Of a stretch of 23,143 nt of DNA, positions 15,462 to 23,143 are shown in pieces. This DNA comes from Bacillota bacterium. GTDB taxonomy: Bacteria; Bacillota; Clostridia; Clostridiales; Clostridiaceae. Position numbers and translations under genes: made by a program. Position 1 is the first letter of the stretch. Each line of letters opens with the position of its first letter. The stretch is from NCBI GenBank assembly GCA_023445445.1, contig JAEXLD010000020.1, positions 1 to 23,143 of the forward strand, read 5' to 3'. Under the pieces are notes generated by a model. It had not been told where the DNA came from. It ran no database searches and was given only the letters and a program-made list of their open reading frames with translations.

Positions 15462-15959
15462 ATGGAGATTTGGGATGCTTATTATAAAGATGAGACAAAG
15501 GCCAATTATGATTTAATAAGAGGCGAAAAAATTCCCAATGGTTTTTATCATCTTGTTTGTGAAGTCCTAGTTAAACATATAGATGGTAGCTATTTATTAA
15601 TGCAAAGAGATTTTAATAAGGAAACTTTTCCTGGGAAATATGAAGCAAGTGCAGGAGGAAGTTCTTTAAAAGGGGAAACTCCAATAGAATGTGCTATTAG
15701 AGAATTGAAAGAAGAAACAGGAATTACTGCCACTTACTTAGAGGAAATTTATAATATAGTTAGTGAAGAAAATCAAAGAATTTACCATGTTTATTTATGT
15801 ATAGTTGATTGTGATAAGGATTCAATTATTCTTCAAGAAGGGGAAACTATTTCATATAAGTGGATGGAAAAAGAAGAGTTTTTGAACTTTGTAAATTCTA
15901 ATGAATATGCTGGGGCCCATGGAAATAGGTTAAAAGGTTACTTAGATAAAATTAAATGA
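15462..15959 (+). CDS. NUDIX hydrolase
   Basis: A 165-residue NUDIX hydrolase that cleaves a nucleoside-diphosphate-linked compound using Mg2+. The complete NUDIX box lies at 66-88: G66, E72, R80-E81, E84-E85 and G87-I88 fit Gx5Ex7REUxEExGU. The N-terminal extension MEIWDAYYKD, followed by GFYHLVCEVLVKH, is typical of the clostridial YfcD/isopentenyl-isomerase-like NUDIX group. GGAGG lies about seven bases before the ATG. The substrate is not predictable. It is followed after 29 bases by a small zinc-ribbon gene. Confidence 0.88.
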   Translation: MEIWDAYYKDETKANYDLIRGEKIPNGFYHLVCEVLVKHIDGSYLLMQRDFNKETFPGKYEASAGGSSLKGETPIECAIRELKEETGITATYLEEIYNIVSEENQRIYHVYLCIVDCDKDSIILQEGETISYKWMEKEEFLNFVNSNEYAGAHGNRLKGYLDKIK

Positions 15960-15988
15960 GTAATAATTTATAATTTTAAAAGAAGAAG

Positions 15989-16315
15989 GTGATTTATATT
16001 AGAGTCTGTCCTAAATGTGGAGAAAAATTTAAATATAGATTTATTAAAAATATGTTTGGAAGTCCATTTTATAAATTAAAATGTGATAAGTGCAATACAA
16101 GACTTAAATTAAACCAAAAAGCAGATAGGATAAATTCAATACTTACATTTGTTCCCTTAACATTTTGGGGAGTATTTTATTATGAACTTATAAACTTTTT
16201 TACAAGATTTACTCAAAATGATATTGCAAGCTTCTGGGTTTGGGTAGGTATATATATAACTTGGGCAACTATTATTAATAATTTTAATTTTCCTTGGACT
16301 GAATATGAATTTTAA
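15989..16315 (+). CDS. Small zinc-ribbon membrane protein
   Basis: A 108-residue protein (by the GTG start). An N-terminal CPKCG/CDKC zinc ribbon has Cys at 7, 10, 32 and 35. Two hydrophobic segments follow near 49-70 (ILTFVPLTFWGVFYYELI) and 80-100 (FWVWVGIYITWATIINNF). The GTG at 15989 overlaps the AAGG ribosome site. The ATT at 15998, six bases after AAGGTG, would give (M)RVCPKCG and may be the true start. It lies 29 bases after the NUDIX stop. The function is unknown. Confidence 0.65.
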   Translation: MIYIRVCPKCGEKFKYRFIKNMFGSPFYKLKCDKCNTRLKLNQKADRINSILTFVPLTFWGVFYYELINFFTRFTQNDIASFWVWVGIYITWATIINNFNFPWTEYEF

Positions 16316-16377
16316 ATATAAATAAAATTAGGATATTAAGAGATAAGAATATAATTACAAATATAAAGGAGATAATT

Positions 16378-16977
16378 ATGATGAAGAATAAAAAGATTGT
16401 ACTTAATTTAGCTATTATATTATCAGTGATTATGTTAGTGTCTTGTACAAAAGGCAATAAAGAAAACCAAAATACTATAGATAAAACAAATCAAAATCAA
16501 CAAGTAAAAGACAATGATATTAGCAGAGATAAGGATGATTCAAAGAATGAGAATTCTAATGAAAATAAGTCTGAAAATACTTCTGGAAATAAAGTAACAA
16601 AGATAGAAGGAAGAAGAAAAGAATTCTTAGAAAGATTAGATAACATACAAAAAGAAATAGATTCCTTACCAGAAAAGAAGGATTCAGATGCAGGGATAAC
16701 AAATGCTATGAAAAACTTTTACGGTATAGGTTATGAAATGTATGATAAGGAACTAAATAATATATATGCTTTACTACAAAAAGAGTTATCAAAAGAAGTA
16801 ATGGATAGTTTAGAGCAAGAAGAAATTAAATGGATAGATGAAAAAGAAAAGGCAGCAAAAGAAGAATCATCAAAATATAAGGGAGGATCCTTTGAATTTG
16901 TAGCAGATAAAGTATCTTTATATGAAGCAACTAAGAATAGATGCTATGAATTAGTTAATACTTATATGACAGATTAG
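16378..16977 (+). CDS. Lipoprotein with LprI-like (DUF1311) domain
   Basis: A 199-residue secreted lipoprotein. A basic start and hydrophobic stretch lead to the lipobox LVSC with C23 as lipid anchor. A very polar Asn/Lys/Glu linker of about 50 residues follows. The C-terminal third (FYGIGYEMYDKELNNIYALLQ ... QEEIKWIDEKEKAA ... CYEL) matches the lysozyme-inhibitor LprI/DUF1311 family. A lysozyme-inhibitor role is family inference. AAAGGAG is six bases before the first ATG. It begins a run of small surface and stress-type genes. Confidence 0.8.
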   Translation: MMKNKKIVLNLAIILSVIMLVSCTKGNKENQNTIDKTNQNQQVKDNDISRDKDDSKNENSNENKSENTSGNKVTKIEGRRKEFLERLDNIQKEIDSLPEKKDSDAGITNAMKNFYGIGYEMYDKELNNIYALLQKELSKEVMDSLEQEEIKWIDEKEKAAKEESSKYKGGSFEFVADKVSLYEATKNRCYELVNTYMTD

Positions 16978-17037
16978 TAGTACTAAATATGAAATATTAG
17001 CAATAATTAAAGAAAAGATACTAGGAAGGTGAATATT

Positions 17038-17391
17038 ATGGGAAATAGTGAATTAATATTAAATTTAGAAAAAGAGTTATTAAAACCAGAAGTTAGAAAA
17101 TCACCTGAAAAGTTAAGGCAATTATTATCAGAAGACTTTACAGAATACTGTAGTAGTGGAGTTATTTATAACTATAATGTAAATGATACTTTTTATGAGG
17201 ATAATGTATCCTTTGAGTTAAAAGATTTTAATTCAAAGGAATTATCAAAGGATTGTATATTAGCAACATATAAAATAGATAAAATCTATCATAAAGATAA
17301 TTTTATAAAAAGTTCAATTAGAAGCTCTATATGGAAATTATATGAGGGCAAGTGGAAAATGGTATTTCATCAAGGAACCTTAATTGAGTAA
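17038..17391 (+). CDS. DUF4440 (NTF2-like) protein
   Basis: A 117-residue soluble protein resembling the DUF4440/NTF2-like fold. The opening ELILNLEKELLKPEVRKSPEKL, then LLSEDFTEYCSSG and the C-terminal IWKLYEGKWKMVFHQGTL, are typical. Some members act on small molecules and others are structural, so no function is assigned. The ATG at 17038 has AGGAAGGTGA five bases upstream. The GTG at 17029 lies inside that site and was rejected. Confidence 0.78.
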   Translation: MGNSELILNLEKELLKPEVRKSPEKLRQLLSEDFTEYCSSGVIYNYNVNDTFYEDNVSFELKDFNSKELSKDCILATYKIDKIYHKDNFIKSSIRSSIWKLYEGKWKMVFHQGTLIE

Positions 17392-17431
17392 ATAATTATA
17401 TTTTATATATAAGAGAAGAGGAAGTTAGAAA

Positions 17432-17863
17432 GTGAATAAGAGAATAAAAAACATTATAGTTATATCATTTTTTAGCATTTTATTATTTAGTATAAGTGGA
17501 TGCTCACAAATCACATATAAAACATCAAAGAAAACTACATCAATTGAAGTGCAATGTGAGGAGATTTCACCAAATGGAAAATATAAAGCTATTTCATATA
17601 TATTCACTGATGGAGGGGCTACTGTACCATTTAGAAGAGGAATATCCATAATTGATACAAATGAAGAAAAGGTTGGAGAATTTTTAAAAGATAATGAACC
17701 TAATATATATTTAAATAACAATTCAAGTAATGAAGCTATTGATGTTCAATGGGAAGATGATGAAAATCTAAAAGTTAATTTCAATAATGTAAAAGAAAAT
17801 GAAAGCTATACTCGTTTAAAAGTTGAGATATTTAATGGTATAAAAATAGAGTATAACTATTAA
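17432..17863 (+). CDS. Lipoprotein, DUF5412-like (tentative)
   Basis: A 143-residue lipoprotein with a hydrophobic signal (IIVISFFSILLFS) and lipobox ISGC, anchored at C24. The mature part contains SPNGKYKAISYIF and GGATVPFRRGISII, similar to the DUF5412 family found in Gram-positive bacteria; this match is from memory. The start is a GTG with a weak GAGGAAG site about ten bases upstream. It lies 40 bases downstream of the DUF4440 gene, suggesting one transcript. The function is unknown. Confidence 0.6.
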   Translation: MNKRIKNIIVISFFSILLFSISGCSQITYKTSKKTTSIEVQCEEISPNGKYKAISYIFTDGGATVPFRRGISIIDTNEEKVGEFLKDNEPNIYLNNNSSNEAIDVQWEDDENLKVNFNNVKENESYTRLKVEIFNGIKIEYNY

Positions 17864-17940
17864 ACAAAAATAAACAATGAAATTCTAAGTTTACTGTAAT
17901 TAGCTATTTTTAATAAATTATGTAGTAAGGTGGATTAAAT

Positions 17941-18375
17941 ATGGAGCAAATATATATAAGAGAAATAAAAATAAGTGATTATAATGATATATACTTATTG
18001 AACAAAGAATTAGGATATTTATTATCAATAGAAAAAGTTAAAGAGAGAATTTCATATATAACAGAAAATACAAAAGATATTATTTTAGTAGCAGAGCAAG
18101 ATAATGGAGTTATAGGATATATTCATGGTAGTCCTTATGAGACACTTTATTTTGATTCATTAATAAATATATTGGGATTTGTGGTGAAAAAGGATTTTAG
18201 AAATTTAGGGGTGGGGAATGAATTAATAAATAATCTTGAAGCTTGGACAAAAGAAAATGGGTATAGTGGACTAAGGCTAGTATCTGGAAGTGATAGGTTA
18301 AGTGCTCATAGATTTTATAAAAATCATGGTTATATTAATAAAAAAGATCAAAAGAATTTTATTAAACTATTATGA
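17941..18375 (+). CDS. GNAT-family N-acetyltransferase
   Basis: A 144-residue acetyltransferase. The acetyl-CoA loop RNLGVG is at 87-92 in a VVKKDFRNLGVGNELI setting, followed by the conserved end SAHRFYKNHGY. The opening MEQIYIREIKISDYNDIYLL is a usual GNAT first strand. AAGGTGGA lies about seven bases before the ATG. The substrate is unknown. Confidence 0.85.
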   Translation: MEQIYIREIKISDYNDIYLLNKELGYLLSIEKVKERISYITENTKDIILVAEQDNGVIGYIHGSPYETLYFDSLINILGFVVKKDFRNLGVGNELINNLEAWTKENGYSGLRLVSGSDRLSAHRFYKNHGYINKKDQKNFIKLL

Positions 18376-18482
18376 TTTAAAAGACATGAGAAAACATAAT
18401 AATACAGAATAAAGAAGTAGCATTTAAAAAATATAGAATTAATAATAGTAAATGATAAGTAAATTATCTTAATGGAGGAAAT

Positions 18483-19046
18483 GTGGGAAAAGAAATAATT
18501 GAAAATATAAAAGAAGAAATTATGAAAAGATGTAAAAGTCCTAATAATTTCTTTGGAGCCAGTAGTTATGATCATATTGAAAGCGTAGCGAAAAATGCTA
18601 TTGAACTTGCAAATCTTTATAATGCAGATGTAGAAGTGTGTGAAATTGCGGCATGGTTACATGATATTGCAGCTATTACAGATTATAGTTTATATAAAGA
18701 ACATCATATCCATGGAGCGAATATAGCCGAGGAAATACTTAGGTCTTATAATTATCCAGAAGATAAAATTAAATTAATAAAGTTATGTATATTAAATCAT
18801 AGAGGGAGCATAATTAAAGAAAAAACAACTAAAGAAGAGATTTGTGTAGCAGATGCAGATGCCATTTCTCACTATGATAATTTACCAGCTTTATTCTATT
18901 TGGCATTTGTTAAAAGAAACCTTAATCTCAAAGATGGTGTGGAGTTTGTTAAAAATAAACTTGATAGAAGCTATAATAAAATGTCAAAGGAAAGTAAAGA
19001 GTATTATAAAGATATAAGAGAATCCATAATATACATACTAAAGTAA
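18483..19046 (+). CDS. HD-domain phosphohydrolase
   Basis: A 187-residue metal-dependent phosphohydrolase of the HD superfamily. Conserved residues are H31 (SYDHIESV), the HD pair H60-D61 (WLHDIAAI), H106 (LNHRG) and D124 (VADADAISH). The length and layout match small uncharacterised HD proteins that act on nucleotides. It starts at GTG 18483 with GGAGG about five bases upstream. It is transcribed in the same direction as the neighbouring lipoprotein genes, but a 108-base gap suggests its own control. Confidence 0.83.
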   Translation: MGKEIIENIKEEIMKRCKSPNNFFGASSYDHIESVAKNAIELANLYNADVEVCEIAAWLHDIAAITDYSLYKEHHIHGANIAEEILRSYNYPEDKIKLIKLCILNHRGSIIKEKTTKEEICVADADAISHYDNLPALFYLAFVKRNLNLKDGVEFVKNKLDRSYNKMSKESKEYYKDIRESIIYILK

Positions 19047-19059
19047 TATAAATTTTAAA

Positions 19060-19205
19060 ATGAATATTTTTTTATACAATCATTTGTTTTGGAATACAGA
19101 TCTAAAGGTAATTTTATAGCTGAAATTGGGAAAATAATTTCTTTAATTATGATAATATTAATTATATTAGTGTTTCCAATATTCGGAGTTATTAGTTTAA
19201 AATAA
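19060..19205 (+). pseudogene. Frameshifted small membrane-protein gene
   Basis: An ATG at 19060 opens MNIF and then leaves frame at a seven-base T run. The adjacent frame continues as FVLEYRSKGNFIAEIGK followed by a good membrane helix (IISLIMIILIILVFPIFG), ending with TAA at 19203-19205. Adding one T in the run would restore about 48 residues. There is no clear ribosome site. It could be a recent frameshift or a sequencing error in the homopolymer. Confidence 0.45.
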
Positions 19206-19241
19206 TATTGATTTAAATTGTTTTTAGTAGGGGGAATTATA

Positions 19242-19745
19242 TTGAAGAAACTGCTTGCGTTAATAATTTTATTTTGTATAACAGGTTTTATTGGATGCTC
19301 ATCAGATAAGGATGTAGATAAGTTTTTTAAAAAGAAAATGACTGAAATGCATAAAAAGGACAGTGACTATAAATATTCTAAAATTTATCAAGAAATGAAT
19401 GTAATAAGTAAGGATGATGCTGTGATTATATTTACTGAGTCGAATAAAGATGAAGAAAAAATATTTATTGCATATTTAAAAGAAGAAAATAATAAGTGGA
19501 ATTGGATACAAACAAGAGGTACAACATGGGATTCAACAATAAAATATAATTATATGAATAATGAACCATATATATATTCTGGAGCAATTAGTGATAATTC
19601 AATTTCTAAAGTATATGTAGGAGATAAGGAAGCCAAAATTATTAATATTGATGATGAAAAGAAATTTTGGTATTCAGTTAATGATAGTACAAGCGATAAA
19701 GTAAAAATAATTAAAGATAATGGAGAAGAGGAATTATTAGAGTAG
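19242..19745 (+). CDS. Hypothetical lipoprotein
   Basis: A 167-residue lipoprotein. A short basic start and hydrophobic core (KKLLALIILFCITG) lead to the lipobox FIGC with C19. The mature protein is rich in Lys/Asp/Glu with a C-terminal beta-rich part. I chose the TTG at 19242 because AGGGGGAA lies about five bases upstream. The longer frame from 19218 would put eight extra residues before the signal. No family is recognised. Confidence 0.65.
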   Translation: MKKLLALIILFCITGFIGCSSDKDVDKFFKKKMTEMHKKDSDYKYSKIYQEMNVISKDDAVIIFTESNKDEEKIFIAYLKEENNKWNWIQTRGTTWDSTIKYNYMNNEPYIYSGAISDNSISKVYVGDKEAKIINIDDEKKFWYSVNDSTSDKVKIIKDNGEEELLE

Positions 19746-19800
19746 TATATAAGAATATATATATTTTTTATATCAATTTTTGTGTTAGTAACTAGATAGC

Positions 19801-19962
19801 AGACAGAAATGTTGCTCTGAGTATACAGATAATGAATTTTGTGAAGCACTTAAGAACTATGGCAATGAAAGTATTCAAGATAGTATAAATTCAGAGAATC
19901 CTTTAGAAAGAATATTTGCTATTCTAGATAGAAGGACTTGGAAAAAATTCTTATTAATATAA
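19801..19962 (+). pseudogene. C-terminal fragment of a larger protein (SF0329-like, tentative)
   Basis: The frame has no start codon and a stop just upstream (TAA at 19789-19791). It still encodes a coherent tail: KCCSEYTDNEFCEALKNYGN, then NPLERIFAILDRR, ending at TAA 19960-19962. The ILDRR-type end is characteristic of a family of about 150-200-residue proteins in Firmicutes and Enterobacteria (SF0329-like, by memory). Most of the gene is missing, so this is a remnant. Confidence 0.55.
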
Positions 19963-19989
19963 AAGAATCATAGAAAATCAAGAGGAGAG

Positions 19990-20020
19990 GGTGGCTAGTT
20001 ACTAGTGACCTTTTCTTATA
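19990..20020 (+). terminator. Probable rho-independent terminator
   Basis: A GC-containing hairpin (GGTGGCTAGT at 19990-19999 with ACTAGTGACC at 20001-20010, one internal mismatch) is followed by TTTTCTTATA. It may be left from the gene whose tail ends at 19962. The rest of 19746-20135 is AT-rich non-coding DNA. Confidence 0.45.
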
Positions 20021-20135
20021 TAAGTAATTAATGATTTAACCATATATTGTAAGATGAAAAACTGTTTGATATACTTAAAAATAAACTAGCATATAGTTAC
20101 TTATGAGGATTAAGAGAGTTAGGGGAGAATTTTTT

Positions 20136-20645
20136 GTGAATGAAAATATTATCTTTAGAAATATTGAAAAAACAGATACAGAAGCTTTATGGAATATGAT
20201 GAATGAATTAGATTATGAAACAAAGTTTATGCTATATGAGCCAGGAGAAAGAATTAAGAATTTATCTAGACTTCAAGGAACTGTTGATAATGCTGTTGAT
20301 GGTAATGATTTGTGTTTTATAGCAATGAATGAAAATGAAATCGTGGGATATATTGTAGCTCAAGTAGGAGCTTTAAAAAGAATTAGACATAGTGCATACA
20401 TAGTGGTAGGAATAAGAGAAAAATATCGCCATAGAGGGATTGGTACAAAGTTCTTTAAAAAGTTAAATAAATGGGCAGAAGAGAATAACATTTTAAGGCT
20501 TGAGCTTACAGTAATTTGTAATAATGAAATAGCTTTAAATTTATATAAGAAAAATGGATTTCAAATAGAAGGTATAAAAAGAAAATCAATGTATGTTGAT
20601 GGAGAATATGTAGATGAATATTACATGGCTAAGATAATTGAGTAA
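20136..20645 (+). CDS. GNAT-family N-acetyltransferase
   Basis: A 169-residue acetyltransferase. The acetyl-CoA loop RHRGIG is at 98-103 (EKYRHRGIGTKFF). The conserved tail NLYKKNGFQIEGIKRKSM and the final DEYYMAKI match the RimJ/RimL and phosphinothricin-type acetyltransferases. I chose the GTG at 20136 because AGGGGAG lies about eight bases upstream. The ATG at 20103 lacks a site and adds a basic tail atypical of the family. The substrate is unknown. Confidence 0.85.
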   Translation: MNENIIFRNIEKTDTEALWNMMNELDYETKFMLYEPGERIKNLSRLQGTVDNAVDGNDLCFIAMNENEIVGYIVAQVGALKRIRHSAYIVVGIREKYRHRGIGTKFFKKLNKWAEENNILRLELTVICNNEIALNLYKKNGFQIEGIKRKSMYVDGEYVDEYYMAKIIE

Positions 20646-20814
20646 TAGATAGGAATATTAAAAGTGGGAGGGATTGCGATAATTGTTTGTAATCTAAAAA
20701 AGATTATTATAATGCCTATGAGTTATTAAGAAAGTAATATCATATGTGAGCAAAAAGTCTTGATTTCCTATTAAGATAATGAAAAGCTGAAGAGAAGATA
20801 TAATTATTAGGATA

Positions 20815-20982
20815 ATGATTATTTTAATTTTCCTATAATTTTAAAATATTAATATTATAGAAGATATACGTAAGAAATATGATCCTTTGCAAGGGGTTAT
20901 ACTACCACATATTACTTTGGTATTTCCTTTTGAAAGTGATGAGTTAACTAATGAAAAATTTAATTTATATTTAAAGATTTGA
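20815..20982 (+). pseudogene. Relic of a 2'-5' RNA ligase (LigT-like) gene
   Basis: From ATG 20815 the frame reads MIILIFL, hits two stop codons (20836, 20842), then continues in the same frame as NINIIEDIRKKYDPLQGV and PHITLVFPFESDELTNEK, ending at TGA 20980-20982. HITLVFPF is the first HxT motif of 2H phosphoesterases such as LigT. The family is normally about 160-180 residues with a second HxT motif, which is absent here. The gene is therefore dead, truncated and disrupted. The rest of 20646-21012 shows no other supportable feature. Confidence 0.6.
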
Positions 20983-21012
20983 GAAATTCAACTTAGTATA
21001 TTGGAGAAATAA

Positions 21013-21582
21013 ATGAGAATAAAAAGTAAATTCATACCTAATTTTATAACACTAATTAGAATTATAGGTACATTAGTAATAATATTCACAAAACCATTTT
21101 CAACAACATTTTTTATATTTTATTTTCTATGTGGATTAAGTGATGTTTTAGACGGATATATAGCTAGAAAATTTAAATTATGTAGTAAGTTTGGAGCAAT
21201 ATTAGATAGCTTAGCTGATGCATTTTTCATAATTATAACAATTATAAAAGTTTTACCAAGGTTAGAATTAGAATTATGGATGATTTTATGGATTGGTTTT
21301 ATTTTTATAATTAAAGTTTTATCATTAATTATTGGATTTTTAAAGTTTAATGAAGTAGCATTTTTACATACCTATGCAAATAAATCAGCAGGCATATTTT
21401 TATTTTTTGCTCCATTAATATATAAATTAGTAGGAATAAATATATCTATTGCAATAATATGTAGCTTATCAACTGTGGCTGCTTTAGAAGAAATACTTAT
21501 AAATAGTGTTGTGAAAAATATTAATTTAAATATAAAAGGTATACTAATGATTTATAGAAGTAGCTATAGGAATCATAAATAA
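21013..21582 (+). CDS. CDP-alcohol phosphatidyltransferase family protein
   Basis: A 189-residue membrane enzyme that transfers a phosphatidyl group from CDP-diacylglycerol to an alcohol. The complete signature Dx2DGx2ARx8Gx3Dx3D is present: D44, D47, G48, A51, R52, G61, D65 and D69. Four to six hydrophobic segments surround it. The acceptor alcohol (glycerol phosphate, serine or another) is not predictable. GGAG lies seven bases before the ATG. It directly follows the LigT-like relic. Confidence 0.88.
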   Translation: MRIKSKFIPNFITLIRIIGTLVIIFTKPFSTTFFIFYFLCGLSDVLDGYIARKFKLCSKFGAILDSLADAFFIIITIIKVLPRLELELWMILWIGFIFIIKVLSLIIGFLKFNEVAFLHTYANKSAGIFLFFAPLIYKLVGINISIAIICSLSTVAALEEILINSVVKNINLNIKGILMIYRSSYRNHK

Positions 21583-21644
21583 TTATAAAAAATAATAATT
21601 AAATAATATGATTAAAATTCAATAAATGATTAGGAGTGAGTTTT

Positions 21645-22277
21645 ATGAGGATGTTAAAAAAGCTATATTTTATTAACATGATACTTATAATATCAGTATT
21701 ATTAATATCATGTGCTTCAGAACCTGTAGCCAAAAAGCCAGTGATTTATTTATATCCAACTAAAGAAGAGGTTATTGATGTAAATTTAGAATATAAGGGA
21801 GAAATTACAGTTACTTATCCTGAATATAAGGATGGTTGGAAAGTAAAAGCTAGACCTGATGGGACTTTAAAAAATTTAGAGGATAATAAGGAATACTCAT
21901 ATTTATTTTGGGAAGGTATATCAGATTTAAATTATGATATATCTGAAGGCTTTGTTGTTAAAAAAGAGGAAACAGCTGATTTTTTACAAGAAAAATTAGC
22001 ATATATGGGCTTAACACCGAAGGAATACAATGAGTTTATAGTGTATTGGCTTCCTATTTTACAAGAAAATAAATATAATCTTATTTCCTTTGCAGGAGAA
22101 GAATATAATCAGTACGCAAAGCTTAATATAAGTCCTAAACCTGATTCAATTTTAAGAGTAATGATGCTTTATAAACCGTTGGACAAACCTATTGAAATCA
22201 AAGAGCAAAAGCTTGAAGAATTTAATAGAAAAGGTTTTACAGTTGTTGAATGGGGAGGAACTAAGTTAGAGAAATAA
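21645..22277 (+). CDS. Conserved lipoprotein of unknown function
   Basis: A 210-residue lipoprotein with a short basic start, a hydrophobic core (FINMILIISVLLIS) and lipobox LISC (C23). The mature part starts KKPVIYLYPTKEEVIDVNLEY and contains WKVKARPDG, SYLFWEG, YDISEGFVVKKEE and RVMMLYKPL, matching conserved but uncharacterised bacterial proteins. TAGGAG lies about eight bases before the ATG at 21645. A GTG at 21636 lies inside that site. The histidine phosphatase gene follows after 26 bases, so they may share a transcript. Confidence 0.75.
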   Translation: MRMLKKLYFINMILIISVLLISCASEPVAKKPVIYLYPTKEEVIDVNLEYKGEITVTYPEYKDGWKVKARPDGTLKNLEDNKEYSYLFWEGISDLNYDISEGFVVKKEETADFLQEKLAYMGLTPKEYNEFIVYWLPILQENKYNLISFAGEEYNQYAKLNISPKPDSILRVMMLYKPLDKPIEIKEQKLEEFNRKGFTVVEWGGTKLEK

Positions 22278-22303
22278 AAGGTTATGGAAAGGGTGATGTA
22301 GCT

Positions 22304-22867
22304 ATGAATAAGGTTTACTTTGTAAGACATGCAAAGCCAGATTTTACTGTAGAAGATGATTTACTTAGGCCCCTTAGTGAAGAAGGGATTAATGCCAGTA
22401 AAAAGGTAACTAAATATTTAAAAGATAAGAATATAACTAAAGTATATTCAAGTCCTTACAAAAGATCTATTGATACTATAAAGGATTTTGCTAATGTAAA
22501 TAATTTAAATATTCAATTAGTACAAGATTTTAGAGAAAGAAAAGTATCTAATAATTGGATAAAAGATTTTAATAGCTTTGCAGAAAAACAATGGAATGAC
22601 TTTAATTATAGTCTTGAAGAGGGAGAGAATTTAAGAGAAGTTCAAGATAGAAATATAGAAGCATTACATAAGCTTCTTAATGAGAATAATAATGAGAATA
22701 TATTAATAGGAACTCATGGAACAGCCTTAAGTACAATAATTAACTATTATGACAATACCTTTAATTATAAAGATTTTAATATGATAAAAGATATTATGCC
22801 ATTAATTGTAGTTATAAAATTTCAGGGGATTAATGCTAAAACTATGGAGTATATACTTAATATTTAA
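22304..22867 (+). CDS. Histidine phosphatase (phosphoglycerate-mutase-like) family protein
   Basis: A 187-residue phosphatase of the histidine-phosphatase superfamily. Catalytic residues are R8-H9 in VRHAKP, R54, E78 (FRERK) and H138 (GTHGTALS), matching the RHG-type active site. Its length is normal for alpha-ribazole-phosphatase/cofactor-dependent phosphoglycerate-mutase-like enzymes. The substrate cannot be told. GGGTGAT lies about six bases before the ATG. It follows the lipoprotein gene by 26 bases. Confidence 0.85.
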   Translation: MNKVYFVRHAKPDFTVEDDLLRPLSEEGINASKKVTKYLKDKNITKVYSSPYKRSIDTIKDFANVNNLNIQLVQDFRERKVSNNWIKDFNSFAEKQWNDFNYSLEEGENLREVQDRNIEALHKLLNENNNENILIGTHGTALSTIINYYDNTFNYKDFNMIKDIMPLIVVIKFQGINAKTMEYILNI

Positions 22868-22927
22868 TAGATTATTATATATTTATTCTTGGTAATTTTC
22901 TGAATTAAAAATAAATTAAAAAAATAC

Positions 22928-22956
22928 TTGCAATTCAAAACTCCATATGTTATTAT
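22928..22956 (+). promoter_or_regulatory. Promoter for the zinc-ribbon gene at 23066
   Basis: TTGCAA (22928-22933) and TATTAT (22951-22956) are 17 bases apart, about 110 bases before the start codon. Both hexamers are close to the housekeeping consensus. Confidence 0.55.
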
Positions 22957-23065
22957 AAATGAGTAGCAAAAAGCTAACAAAAAAAATAGGTTTAATTTGG
23001 ATAAGAATTTCTCGTTAATTAGAGATTATTATCAATTTGAAATCTTTAATTTAGGAGGAATATTT

Positions 23066-23143
23066 ATGTCAGATAAGACTATAACATGCAGAGATTGCGG
23101 AAGTGAATTCATATTTTCAGTAGGAGAACAAGAATTCTACAAG
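23066..23143 (+). CDS. Zinc-ribbon domain protein (3' partial)
   Basis: The first 26 residues of a gene cut by the window edge. MSDKTITCRDCGSEF, followed by FSVGEQEFYK, matches the probable zinc-ribbon family, whose members begin with CxxCG and FxxGEQEFY. AGGAGG lies seven bases before the ATG. The function and full length are not visible. Confidence 0.75.
   Translation, partial: MSDKTITCRDCGSEFIFSVGEQEFYK

Noticed and set aside
19986..20010. T-box-like GGTGG motif
   Set aside because: No tRNA-specifier leader or following regulated synthetase or transport gene; it is better explained as a terminator hairpin.

Overview
The window looks like chromosomal DNA of a low-GC, spore-forming Firmicute, most likely Clostridium sensu stricto. 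The basis is the very AT-rich intergenic DNA, strong AGGAGG-type ribosome binding sites, frequent GTG/TTG starts, AT-rich codon choice and the gene families present. I see no rRNA, CRISPR array, transposase, prophage module or integrase. It reads as a patchwork of short transcription units rather than one pathway island.

Layout: (1) 1-2746: the tail of an unidentified gene, an RpiB/LacA/LacB-type sugar-phosphate isomerase, a cysteine-rich protein of unknown function, a terpenoid-cyclase-like alpha-toroid protein and a coupled mini membrane protein. (2) 2866-4662: a small flavodoxin on the minus strand, then a trmO-acetyltransferase pair on the plus strand. (3) 4752-7545: a short UvrA paralogue resembling DrrC-type resistance proteins, then a small membrane protein. 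(4) 7554-7717: an initiator tRNA-fMet on the minus strand with its own promoter and a shared bidirectional terminator. (5) 7952-11495: a hypothetical gene, a long palindromic hairpin, recQ, a stand-alone TfoX C-terminal domain gene and two small hypothetical genes. (6) 11556-14708: on the minus strand, an MFS transporter and a complete multicopper oxidase (CotA/laccase type), each with its own terminator. (7) 14949-15185: a striking 78-residue Asn/Gly/Cys/Trp repeat protein behind a near-consensus ribosome binding site. (8) 15220-15378: a MITE-like imperfect palindrome. (9) 15462-22867: small single-function genes (NUDIX, zinc-ribbon membrane protein, four lipoproteins, DUF4440-like, two more GNAT acetyltransferases, HD phosphohydrolase, CDP-alcohol phosphatidyltransferase, histidine phosphatase), interspersed with gene fragments. 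(10) 23066-end: the start of a zinc-ribbon gene.

Genes that seem to work together: trmO and its acetyltransferase (coupled), and the cyclase-like protein with its mini membrane partner. More speculatively, the copper oxidase and the Cys-rich repeat protein could both belong to the spore surface or to metal handling; only proximity and composition support that.

The most unusual item is the Asn/Gly/Cys/Trp hexapeptide-repeat protein at 14949-15185. Its repeat copies differ almost only at synonymous third positions, so the peptide, not the DNA, appears to be conserved. Degraded genes cluster between 19060 and 20982 (a LigT-type RNA ligase relic, the C-terminal tail of a larger protein and a frameshifted small membrane protein), marking an eroding accessory stretch.
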